Assembly (NCBI GenBank): GCA_902785365.1
Contig: CACZYC010000015.1
Span: 1-45,309 of the forward strand
Length of the DNA stretch: 45,309 bases
Direction of reading: 5' to 3'
Source: an uncultured Ruminococcus sp.
GTDB lineage: Bacteria > Bacillota > Clostridia > Oscillospirales > Acutalibacteraceae
The notes beneath the pieces are model-generated. The model was not told the origin of the DNA. It did not search any database and saw only the letters and a list, made by a program, of their open reading frames with translations. Below, piece after piece: positions 8,527 to 16,128 of this stretch (the first letter of the stretch is position 1; the number at the start of each line of letters is the position of its first letter). A program made the translations under genes and the position numbers.

Positions 8527-8554
8527 TTGACAAACCGCTGAGGAATGCTATAAT
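8527..8554 (+). promoter_or_regulatory. Consensus promoter for an ORF-less transcript
   Basis: A perfect TTGACA (8527-8532) begins one base after the glyQS stop codon. A perfect TATAAT (8549-8554) follows after 16 bases. Confidence 0.8.
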
Positions 8555-8560
8555 AGAATT

Positions 8561-8650
8561 AGAAACGGAGTTGACCGAAGAAACGGTTAGCCCATAAGTT
8601 TTTGGTTAAAAATAACCGCTACCTTTGGACTGGGGCGGTTATTTTTTTAT
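8561..8650 (+). ncRNA. Candidate small RNA (about 90 nt), possibly type I antitoxin-like
   Basis: Between a consensus promoter (8527-8554) and a strong terminator (8608-8650) lies about 90 bases with no ATG-started reading frame on either strand. The only frame after a TTG has eight codons. The 3' part (GGTTAAAAATAACCGC, then a GCGGTTATTTTTTT arm) resembles terminators of small RNAs associated with Firmicute type I toxin-antitoxin loci that encode holin-like peptides. No toxin peptide is found on the opposite strand. The existence of a short transcript is well supported by sequence, but its function is unknown. Confidence 0.6.
8608..8650 (+). terminator. Intrinsic terminator of the small RNA
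   Basis: AATAACCGC (8611-8619) pairs with GCGGTTATT (8635-8643) and leads into a run of seven T. The loop contains a small secondary stem. It could also stop read-through from glyQS. Confidence 0.85.
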
Positions 8651-8829
8651 ATCTTTGATTAACTCCGATAAAACTACCATAAAGATTATGAGTAGTATAT
8701 ATTCGGACAACTTTGACACCCCCTTTCTTACTTGAAATAAGAAAGTAAAAAAGGGCTAACCGCTTCCGTTGTTCGGACAACTCCTAAGAGTATATTAACA
8801 CATATGTTCTAATATTGCAATAATAATTT

Positions 8830-8862
8830 AAGGGTTTGGCTAAAAATTTAAGCCAAACCCTT
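8830..8862 (-). terminator. Hairpin terminator after dapL
   Basis: AAGGGTTTGGCT pairs with AGCCAAACCCTT around a 9-base A/T loop, 6 bases past the dapL stop. The T tract on the minus strand is weak. Between this hairpin and the small RNA (8651-8829) I see one further small hairpin (about 8724-8746) and two copies of TTCGGACAACT, but no gene. Confidence 0.6.
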
Positions 8863-8867
8863 ACTTA

Positions 8868-10055
8868 TTACCTATTACATAATACCTTCTTAATCCTCTC
8901 GACTGCCTCGATTGTGTTATCGCGGTCGCCGAAGGATGTCAGACGAAAATATCCCGCGCCGTTTTCGCCGAAGCCCTCGCCGGGGGTTCCCACGACGTTC
9001 GCTTTCTCGAGCAGGAAGTCAAAGAATTCCCAGCTTCCCATACCGTTGGGGCATTTGAGCCAGATATACGGCGAGTTTTTACCGCCTGTGTAGTAGATGC
9101 CAAGCTCGTCCATAGCCGACGAGATTATACGGGCGTTCTCCTGATAATAGGCGATATTTTCTTTAATCTGGCGCTGTCCCTCTTCACTGAACACAGCCGC
9201 CGCGCCGCGCTGTACAGGCCACGAAACACCGTTGAACTTTGTGGCTTCCCGACGATACCAGAGTTTATAGATATTATGACCGTCACGCTCAAGCTCTTTG
9301 GGGATTACTGTGTATCCGCAGCGTGTACCCGTAAAGCCCGCGGTCTTTGAAAGCGAGCATAGCTCTATAGCGCAGGTGCGAGCGCCCTCAACCGCGAAGA
9401 TTGAACGCGGGCAGTTATCCTCGGTGATAAAAGCCTCATAAGCGGCGTCGTAGATTATTACGGAGTCGTTTTTGTTCGCGTAGTCAACCCATGCTTTAAG
9501 CTGGTCATATGTATACGCGGAACCTGTGGGATTGTTCGGTGAGCAAAGGTAGATTATATCGGCTTTTACGCTGTCATCGGGCATGGCGGCAAAGCCGTTG
9601 CGCTCATTGGAATCAGCGTATATGATTTTTCTGCCCGCCATAATGTTTGAGTCAACATACACGGGATACACGGGGTCTGTTACGAGAACAACATTATCCT
9701 CGCTGAAGATATCACCGATGTTACCCGAATCGGACTTCGCGCCGTCTGTGATTAAAATCTCATCCGCTCCGACTGTTACGCCGAAGCTCTTATAATAATC
9801 GGAAACCGCCTGACGCACAAACTCATAACCCTCATAGTCGGGATAACCTTTAAAAGTCTCTTTTTTACCGAGCTCGTCCGCGCCCTCTTTCATAGCGTCA
9901 ACCACTACGGGAGCGAGCGGGAGAGTTACATCGCCGATACCGAGCTTGATAACCTTCTTGTCAGGGTTCTTTTCTATAAAGTCGCTTGTTCTCTTGGCTA
10001 CCTCCGCAAAGAGATAGTTGGAAACAAGATTGTCAAAGTTTTTGTTTACTTTCAT
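8868..10055 (-). CDS. dapL: LL-diaminopimelate aminotransferase
   Basis: Converts tetrahydrodipicolinate directly to LL-2,6-diaminopimelate with glutamate as amino donor, the short lysine/peptidoglycan route. A 395-residue fold-type I PLP aminotransferase, close to the usual 400. The catalytic Lys237 is in S-L-S-K-T-A-G-F-T-G-T-R, and upstream are L-C-S-P-N-N-P-T-G and Y-D-A-A-Y-E. The L-G-I-G-D-V-T-L-P start and K-G-Y-P-D-Y-E-G are DapL hallmarks. ATG 10055 is used because AGGAG lies 8 bases upstream. The frame continues to 10130, but that extension is translated from an intergenic repeat and has no ribosome site. It is downstream of, and codirectional with, the carB-dapF fusion, whose DapF half acts on the DapL product. 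Confidence 0.94.
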   Translation of the reverse strand: MKVNKNFDNLVSNYLFAEVAKRTSDFIEKNPDKKVIKLGIGDVTLPLAPVVVDAMKEGADELGKKETFKGYPDYEGYEFVRQAVSDYYKSFGVTVGADEILITDGAKSDSGNIGDIFSEDNVVLVTDPVYPVYVDSNIMAGRKIIYADSNERNGFAAMPDDSVKADIIYLCSPNNPTGSAYTYDQLKAWVDYANKNDSVIIYDAAYEAFITEDNCPRSIFAVEGARTCAIELCSLSKTAGFTGTRCGYTVIPKELERDGHNIYKLWYRREATKFNGVSWPVQRGAAAVFSEEGQRQIKENIAYYQENARIISSAMDELGIYYTGGKNSPYIWLKCPNGMGSWEFFDFLLEKANVVGTPGEGFGENGAGYFRLTSFGDRDNTIEAVERIKKVLCNR

Positions 10056-10078
10056 TCTGATTACTCCTTTTTTCTTAG

Positions 10079-10135
10079 CCCTCCCTTGGGGGAGGGTGGC
10101 ACGCCGCAGGCGTGACGGGAGAGGGTCCACTTGTT
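10079..10135. repeat. Dispersed intergenic repeat, copy 1
   Basis: A CCCTCCCTTGGGGGAGGGTG hairpin, a short inverted GCC/GGC stem, then GGGAGAGGGTCCACTTG. The same architecture recurs at 15797-15866 with a different central stem. Similarity extends a little further through a CGTTTGATA segment near 10157. Noncoding mobile-like element. It accounts for the false N-terminal extension of dapL. Confidence 0.7.
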
Positions 10136-10263
10136 AAATGCCTCTCTATCATACGTTTGATAAAAATACTGGAACAAGGTTTGAACAAAGTCGGATTAAT
10201 ACAAAAGTCGGTACACTGAACTATCAATATTGATATAATACTGACTTACGCCTACCCTCTATC

Positions 10264-10318
10264 GGTTTTGCCATTCTCTGCGAGAACGCCAAAACCACTT
10301 TCCCCCCGGGGGAAAGCA
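10264..10318 (-). other. Hairpins after the carB-dapF stop
   Basis: Two inverted repeats follow the stop codon on the minus strand: CTTTCCCCC/GGGGGAAAG (about 10297-10318) and an interrupted GGTTTTG.../CAAAACC arm (10264-10296). Neither is followed by a clear T run, so read-through to dapL is possible. The rest of 10136-10263 shows nothing I can name. Confidence 0.4.
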
Positions 10319-10322
10319 TAAC

Positions 10323-13300
10323 CTATATTTCAATCTCACCGTCGAAGATTCTTCTCGCCTCGCCTGTCATATAGACAGTGTCGTCGGTGTAGTTGATTAC
10401 AAGGTCGCCACCGCGAAGTTTGATTGTGATGTCCTCGCCTTTCTTGCAATAACCGTTCTCGCAAGCGGAAACAGCTACGGCGCACGCGCCCGTACCGCAA
10501 GCCCATGTTTCGCCCGAGCCTCTCTCCCACACTCTCATCTTGATTGTATGGTCATTGAGCACCTTAACAAACTCGGTGTTGACACGTTCGGGGAAAAGCG
10601 GGTCGTGCTCAAACTGAGGACCTACCTTTTCGATTTCAAGACCGTCAACGTTATCGACAAATACCACGCAATGCGGATTACCCATAGATACGCAGGTCAC
10701 GTTGTAATCCTTACCGCTGATATTGACTTTCTCGTTAATCATTCTGTCCTTGTCAAAGTTGACGGGAATAAGTTTGGGGTTGAGCTCCGCCTTACCCATA
10801 TCAACTCTCAGCTTTGTAACCTCGCCGTCCTGAGTAAAGGCTTTCAGGCTCTTGATGCCGCTGAGCGTTTCGACAGTAAACTCGTCGCGCTCCTTGATAT
10901 CGAGCATATTGTGGTCATAGAGGAACTTACCTACACAACGGATTCCATTGCCGCACATCATACCCTCAGAACCGTCAAGGTTGAACATACGCATTTTAGC
11001 GTCCGCGACGTCGGACGGGCAAACAAGGATAAGTCCGTCTCCGCCGATGCTGAAATGGCGGTCTGAAAGGCGTACGGAAAGCGCCTCGGGATTGTTTATT
11101 TCCTGGTCGAAAGTAGAGCAATAGATATAATCGTTGCCCGCGCCCTGCATCTTCGAGAACTTGAGCTTCATCTTCTCGCTGCGCATATTGTTGATATCTA
11201 CGAGCTCCGTGCTCACCTGAGAATAACGGCTTCTCAGGCTCTCTGCGAGAGCGTTGGCTGTATCAAGAGAAGTAAGACACGGAATGTTTCTCTCAACTGT
11301 CTTACGACGGATTTTAACCGAGTCACGCTCGGGCATTCTGCCCTTTGCGGAGGTTGAGATAACGTACTGAATCTTTCCGCTTTCGATAAGAGTCAGTGAG
11401 TTGTGAGATTCGTCCTCGTGAATCTTGGGAACAACTATAGATTCTATGTTATATGTTTCAAGCACTTCGGATGTGCCCTTTGTGGCATAAATTGTAAAGC
11501 CCATATCGGCGTACTTCTTGACGATATCGCCAATTTCGGCCTTGTCGCTGTTGCGGACAGTTACAAATACACCGCCGCCGTGCTGCATCTTATAGCCCGC
11601 GGCGATAAGTCCTTTGTAGAGAGCTTCCTCAAGAGTACCCGCTACACCGAGAACCTCACCTGTGGATTTCATCTCGGGACCGAGGTGGTTATCAACGTTG
11701 ATGAGCTTCTCAAAGCTGAACACGGGAACCTTTACGGCGTAGTAAGGCGACTTCTTATAAAGTCCCGTACCGTAACCCATATCCCTGAGCTTTTCGCCGA
11801 GCATAGCCTTTGTAGCGAGGTCTACCATAGGAACGCCCGTAACCTTGCTGATGTAAGGAATTGTTCTGGACGAACGCGGGTTAACCTCGATTACGTTCAG
11901 CTCGCCGTTGTATACGATGTACTGAATATTTACAAGTCCCTTTGTTTTGAGAGAAAGGGCTAAATTGCGTGTAGCCTCAATGATGATATCCACCATCTCG
12001 TCTGTTACATTCCACGCGGGATATACAGCGATTGAGTCGCCCGAATGTACTCCCGAACGCTCAACGTGTTCCATAATTCCGGGGATGAGGATATCCTCGC
12101 CGTCGCAGATTGCGTCAACCTCAAGCTCCGTACCCATAAGATACTTGTCAATAAGAATCGGGTTCTCAATCTCCTGAGCGAGAATGATGTCCATATACTC
12201 GTCGACATCTGCGTCATTAAAGGCTATAATCATATTCTGACCGCCGAGAACATAGGACGGGCGCAGAAGCACGGGATAGCCGATTCTGTCCGCGGCTTCA
12301 AGAGCCTCCTCTTTAGTCATAACCGTAACGCCCTTTGCTCTGGCGATATTATGCTGTTCAAGAAGCTCGTCAAAACGCTCTCTGTCCTCCGCCATATCAA
12401 TGGCGTCGAAGGATGTGCCAAGAATATTTACGCCGTTTTTGTCGAGGTATTCAGTCAGCTTGATAGCAGTCTGTCCGCCGAACGCCACAACTACACCGTA
12501 GGGCTTTTCTGTCGCGATAATTCCCATTACATCCTCGGTTGTTAGAGGTTCAAAGTAGAGCCTGTCCGCTGTGTCAAAGTCGGTTGAAACAGTCTCGGGG
12601 TTGTTGTTTACGATAACAACCTCATAGCCCGCTTTCTTGAGAGCCCATACGCAGTGTACGGAAGCGTAGTCGAACTCGATACCCTGACCGATACGGATGG
12701 GGCCTGAGCCGAATACGATTACAGTCTTTTTGTCACTGTTTCTTTCGGCGATAAACTCCGCCGCCTCGTTCTCCTTGTCAAATGTGGAATAGAAGTAAGG
12801 TGTTTCTGCGTTGAACTCAGCCGCGCAGGTGTCAACCATTTTATATACGGGAACTAAAGGCTCTGTAACCTTTTGTCCGCTGTATTTTTCGATAGTGCGG
12901 TCAAGGTAACCGATTTCCTTGGCGCGCTTGTAGAGGTCGTCTGTGAGCTTTTCTGTCTTGAGCTCCTCGCCGACCTTGATGATATTTACGAGCTTTTCGA
13001 GGAACCACTCGTCAATAAGAGTAATTTCGTGGATTTTGTCCACAGACACTCCCCTCTTCAGCGCCTCATAGACACAGAACATTCTGAGGTCGTCACATAT
13101 CGAGAGCCTGTCGACAACAGCGTCGTCGGACATCTCCATAAACATTTCGTCCTCCATAGTGTCGTGGGAAATCTCCGCTCCGCGTATAGCTTTCATCATA
13201 GCCTGCTCGAACGTAGGAGCGATAGCCATAACCTCGCCCGTAGCTTTCATCTGAGTTCCGAGCGAACGCTTGGCGTATACGAATTTATCGAAAGGCCATT

Positions 13301-14375
13301 TGGGCAGCTTAACTACAACGTAGTCGAGAGCGGGCTCGAAGCACGCGTAGGTGTTGCCTGTAACGGCGTTTTTAATCTCGTTGAGAGTGTAGCCTATCGC
13401 GATTTTAGCCGCAACCTTGGCTATGGGATAACCCGTAGCCTTTGAAGCGAGCGCGGATGAACGCGATACACGGGGATTAACCTCGATTACCGCGTACTCA
13501 AAGGTCTCGGGGTTAAGCGCGAACTGACAGTTACAACCGCCCTCTACCTTTAACGCCGATATAATATCGAGAGCCGCTGAACGGAGCATCTGATATTCCT
13601 TGTCGGCGAGAGTTACCGCGGGAGCGATAACGATAGAGTCGCCCGTGTGAACGCCGACAGGGTCGAAGTTCTCCATAGAACAGACTGTGATTACGTTGCC
13701 GAGGCTGTCGCGCATAACCTCGAACTCGATTTCTTTCCAGCCCGCTATACATCTTTCGATAAGGCACTGAGTAATCGGAGAAAGCTCCAGACCGTTTGAA
13801 CAGATTTCACGGAGTTCTTCCTCATTATTTACAATACCGCCGCCGGTACCGCCCAGGGTAAACGCGGGACGGACGATTACGGGGTATCCGATTTCGTCGG
13901 CAAAGTCAACAGCCGCCTCTACGTCGGTTACAACCGTTGAGGGGATTACAGGCTGGTTGATTTCAAGCATAGTGTCCTTGAACATCTGCCTGTCCTCAGC
14001 CTTGTCGATTGTCTCGGGAACAGCGCCGAGCAGCTTAACGCCGTATTTCTCTAGGAAACCCTCTTTGGCGAGCTGCATGCTGAGCGTAAGTCCTGTCTGT
14101 CCTCCAAGTGTGGAGAGCAGCGAGTCGGGGCGCTCCTTTATGATTATTCTCTTGACTATTTCGAGAGTAAGAGGCTCAATATATACCTTGTCCGCCATAG
14201 CGTTGTCTGTCATAATCGTTGCGGGGTTGGAGTTGACAAGGATAACCTCAAGGCCTTCCTCCTTGAGGGCGCGGCACGCCTGTGTGCCCGCGTAGTCAAA
14301 CTCAGCCGCCTGACCGATTACAATCGGTCCTGAGCCGATTACCATTACTCTTTTGATATCAGATTTCAGTGGCAT
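10323..14375 (-). CDS. carB-dapF: Fusion: carbamoyl-phosphate synthase large subunit - diaminopimelate epimerase
   Basis: One uninterrupted 1350-residue frame. Residues 1-1068 are a complete CarB. It has two ATP-grasp halves beginning at V-M-V-I-G-S-G-P-I-V-I-G-Q and V-I-V-F-G-S-G-P-I-R-I-G-Q (near 560), each with the N-P-R family motif (E-V-N-P-R). A C-terminal MGS-like allosteric domain ends near 1065. Residues 1069-1350 (282 aa) are a complete DapF, starting M-K-L-K-F-S-K-M-Q-G-A-G-N-D. Both catalytic cysteines are present, in M-M-C-G-N-G (Cys1141) and W-A-C-G-T-G-A (Cys1293). There is no stop or overlap between them, only a short linker. CarB makes carbamoyl phosphate with CarA-derived ammonia, and DapF interconverts LL- and meso-DAP. 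An internal ATG at 11171 with weak GAGAAG upstream could also give free DapF. Upstream carA is 188 bases away and dapL follows. Confidence 0.95.
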   Translation of the reverse strand: MPLKSDIKRVMVIGSGPIVIGQAAEFDYAGTQACRALKEEGLEVILVNSNPATIMTDNAMADKVYIEPLTLEIVKRIIIKERPDSLLSTLGGQTGLTLSMQLAKEGFLEKYGVKLLGAVPETIDKAEDRQMFKDTMLEINQPVIPSTVVTDVEAAVDFADEIGYPVIVRPAFTLGGTGGGIVNNEEELREICSNGLELSPITQCLIERCIAGWKEIEFEVMRDSLGNVITVCSMENFDPVGVHTGDSIVIAPAVTLADKEYQMLRSAALDIISALKVEGGCNCQFALNPETFEYAVIEVNPRVSRSSALASKATGYPIAKVAAKIAIGYTLNEIKNAVTGNTYACFEPALDYVVVKLPKWPFDKFVYAKRSLGTQMKATGEVMAIAPTFEQAMMKAIRGAEISHDTMEDEMFMEMSDDAVVDRLSICDDLRMFCVYEALKRGVSVDKIHEITLIDEWFLEKLVNIIKVGEELKTEKLTDDLYKRAKEIGYLDRTIEKYSGQKVTEPLVPVYKMVDTCAAEFNAETPYFYSTFDKENEAAEFIAERNSDKKTVIVFGSGPIRIGQGIEFDYASVHCVWALKKAGYEVVIVNNNPETVSTDFDTADRLYFEPLTTEDVMGIIATEKPYGVVVAFGGQTAIKLTEYLDKNGVNILGTSFDAIDMAEDRERFDELLEQHNIARAKGVTVMTKEEALEAADRIGYPVLLRPSYVLGGQNMIIAFNDADVDEYMDIILAQEIENPILIDKYLMGTELEVDAICDGEDILIPGIMEHVERSGVHSGDSIAVYPAWNVTDEMVDIIIEATRNLALSLKTKGLVNIQYIVYNGELNVIEVNPRSSRTIPYISKVTGVPMVDLATKAMLGEKLRDMGYGTGLYKKSPYYAVKVPVFSFEKLINVDNHLGPEMKSTGEVLGVAGTLEEALYKGLIAAGYKMQHGGGVFVTVRNSDKAEIGDIVKKYADMGFTIYATKGTSEVLETYNIESIVVPKIHEDESHNSLTLIESGKIQYVISTSAKGRMPERDSVKIRRKTVERNIPCLTSLDTANALAESLRSRYSQVSTELVDINNMRSEKMKLKFSKMQGAGNDYIYCSTFDQEINNPEALSVRLSDRHFSIGGDGLILVCPSDVADAKMRMFNLDGSEGMMCGNGIRCVGKFLYDHNMLDIKERDEFTVETLSGIKSLKAFTQDGEVTKLRVDMGKAELNPKLIPVNFDKDRMINEKVNISGKDYNVTCVSMGNPHCVVFVDNVDGLEIEKVGPQFEHDPLFPERVNTEFVKVLNDHTIKMRVWERGSGETWACGTGACAVAVSACENGYCKKGEDITIKLRGGDLVINYTDDTVYMTGEARRIFDGEIEI

Positions 14376-14389
14376 AATATCATTCCTTT

Positions 14390-14420
14390 CAGTGGTCAGT
14401 GGTCAGTGGTCAGTGGTCAG
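14390..14420. repeat. 7-base tandem repeat in the carA-carB gap
   Basis: Four exact copies of CAGTGGT in a row (14390-14417), just upstream of the carB ribosome binding site. Degenerate versions of the same TCAGTGGTCAGT motif occur at about 14505-14540, 16036-16060, 18240-18275 and 18570-18595, so this is a family of intergenic repeats. Confidence 0.7.
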
Positions 14421-14563
14421 TTGAACGCTAACAAATGTTTATCGGGTTTTGAACATATCTCTCTCGGGAAATACTCGTCTGTTTTTGTGTATTATTTATC
14501 GCGTGAACAACTGAGAACTGACTGCCGATTACTGAGAACCAGTATTCAATCAAACTCTTCCAA

Positions 14564-15649
14564 TCAATTCTTCTTATGGTCTTTTATCATATCTATGAAC
14601 CTATCAAACAAAAAAGCTGTGTCCTTGGGGCCGCCGCAGGCTTCGGGGTGGAACTGAACGGAGAACGCGGGCATATCCTTGTAGTTTACGCCCTCGCAGG
14701 TTCCGTCGTTACCGTTTACGAAGCTTACTTCGGCGTTAGCGGGAACCGAGTCGTTAATTACAGCGTAACCGTGGTTCTGTGAAGTGATGTACACTCTGTC
14801 AGTTTTGAGCTCCTTGGCGGGCTGGTTTGCGCCGCGGTGTCCATAGTGAAGCTTCTCGGTCTTTGCTCCCTGTGAAAGAGCCAGAAGCTGATGTCCGAGA
14901 CAAATACCGAAAGTAGGTATTTTCTTTTCACAGAGTTTTTTCAGGTTGGCAATAGCTTCAACATTCTCCTCGGGGTCGCCGGGGCCGTTTGACAGCATAA
15001 TGCCGTCGGGATTCAACGCGAGAATATCCTCGACTGAGGTGTTATAAGGCACAACAGTGAGGTTACAGCCGCGCTTGACGAGTTCTCTGCCGATGTTATG
15101 CTTGGCGCCGTAGTCGATTAAAACTACGTTATATTTGGGCTCGTCCGCCTTAAACTCCTTTTTCTCGGAAGTTGAAGTGGAACTTACCGCCTTTTGTACC
15201 TTATAGGGTTTAATCTCCTCGATATCCTTTTCAAGGTTATCGAGCGTGTATGTAAGCTTGCAGTTCATAACACCATATTCACGCACAATACGTGTGAGAG
15301 TGCGGGTGTCTATATCGTAAAGCCCCGGGATATCGGCGCTTTTTAAAAAAGTGTCAAGATCCCCCTCACAACGGAAGTTGCTGGGAGCTTGGCACCAATT
15401 ACGAACGATATAAGCTTTTAACGCGGGAGTTTCACTCTCAAAATCGGCGGGAATTACACCATAGTTACCGATAAGCGGGAAAGTCTGAATAACTACCTGA
15501 CCGAAGTAACTGGGGTCGGTAAGTGTTTCAAGATAACCTGTCATCGCTGTTGTAAAGACAAGCTCTCCCGTTGTTTCCTTTTCGGCTCCGAAGGCCTTGC
15601 CCTCAAAGTATGTGCCGTTTTCCAGAATAAGATATGCTGTTCGGCTCAT
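14564..15649 (-). CDS. carA: Carbamoyl-phosphate synthase small subunit
   Basis: Glutaminase subunit that passes ammonia to CarB for arginine and pyrimidine synthesis. 361 residues, normal length. The N-terminal CPSase_sm_chain domain (residues 1-150) includes L-T-D-P-S-Y-x-G-Q. The class I amidotransferase domain (about 172-361) has the nucleophile Cys250 in G-I-C-L-G-H-Q and His334/Glu336 in F-H-P-E. A Ser/Thr/Lys-rich linker joins them near residue 155. AAAGGATGAT precedes the ATG. It lies 188 bases upstream of the carB-dapF fusion in the same orientation, presumably one transcription unit, with CAGTGGT repeats in the gap. No PyrR-type attenuator or arginine operator is recognisable upstream. 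Confidence 0.95.
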   Translation of the reverse strand: MSRTAYLILENGTYFEGKAFGAEKETTGELVFTTAMTGYLETLTDPSYFGQVVIQTFPLIGNYGVIPADFESETPALKAYIVRNWCQAPSNFRCEGDLDTFLKSADIPGLYDIDTRTLTRIVREYGVMNCKLTYTLDNLEKDIEEIKPYKVQKAVSSTSTSEKKEFKADEPKYNVVLIDYGAKHNIGRELVKRGCNLTVVPYNTSVEDILALNPDGIMLSNGPGDPEENVEAIANLKKLCEKKIPTFGICLGHQLLALSQGAKTEKLHYGHRGANQPAKELKTDRVYITSQNHGYAVINDSVPANAEVSFVNGNDGTCEGVNYKDMPAFSVQFHPEACGGPKDTAFLFDRFIDMIKDHKKN

Positions 15650-15796
15650 AGGATCATCCTTTCAGAAAAGTAATACTGTACTTTATAGTTCTATACCTTA
15701 ATATACCATCATAATATTTTAAAGCATTTCTGTAAATTAGTGATTGCGTATTAGAAAAATAAAAAATTTTTTTAGCCTGAGGCTGATGAAGCACCA

Positions 15797-15866
15797 AGCC
15801 CTCCCTTGGGGGAGGGTGGGCAATTCGCCACCATAGGCGAATTGGTCGGGAGAGGGTCCACTTGCA
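15797..15866. repeat. Dispersed intergenic repeat, copy 2
   Basis: Same left part (CCCTCCCTTGGGGGAGGGTG) and right part (GGGAGAGGGTCCACTTG) as the copy at 10079-10135, with a different central stem (CAATTCGCC/GGCGAATTG). The change of the central arm while both pairing sides are kept suggests that the RNA or DNA hairpin is what is conserved. The gap from the carA start to here (15650-15796) is AT-rich with no gene. Confidence 0.7.
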
Positions 15867-15910
15867 AATAGTTATATTGATAACGTTTGATATAGCGAGC
15901 TTTTTTATAA

Positions 15911-16023
15911 TGGACCCTCTTCAGTCTCGCTACGCTCGACAGCTTTCCTAAGCCGGAGACGGCAAACCCTCTGTCGCATACGCGACATCTCCCTTAGTAA
16001 GGGAGTCTCCCCAAGGGAAGCCT
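15911..16023. repeat. Related repeat in inverted orientation
   Basis: Begins TGGACCCTCT, the reverse complement of the end of copy 2, and ends with a CCCTTAGTAAGGGAG hairpin and CCCCAAGGGAAGCC. It contains a GTCGCATACGCGAC stem. With copy 2 it forms an inverted pair flanking 15867-15910, so the two may together be one composite element. Confidence 0.6.
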
Positions 16024-16069
16024 TTGTTCTCTACATTCACATACCACTTACCACTAACCACAAAAACAG

Positions 16070-16098
16070 TTGACTATTTTTCGATATCGTTATATACT
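16070..16098 (+). promoter_or_regulatory. Promoter of glutamine synthetase III
   Basis: TTGACT (16070-16075) and TATACT (16093-16098) are separated by 17 bases, about 30 bases before the ATG at 16129. Confidence 0.75.
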
Positions 16099-16128
16099 TT
16101 TAGTGTATATTTTTATGGAGGGGAAAAC

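Noticed and set aside
10056..10130. N-terminal extension of dapL
   Set aside because: It is translated from a dispersed intergenic repeat; AGGAG supports ATG 10055.
10548..13767. Long antisense frames inside carB-dapF
   Set aside because: They are GC-driven shadows without ribosome sites; the sense frame has all CarB and DapF motifs.
16024..16128. N-terminal extension of glutamine synthetase III
   Set aside because: It spans the promoter at 16070-16098; ATG 16129 has GGAGGGG and gives the family N-terminus.
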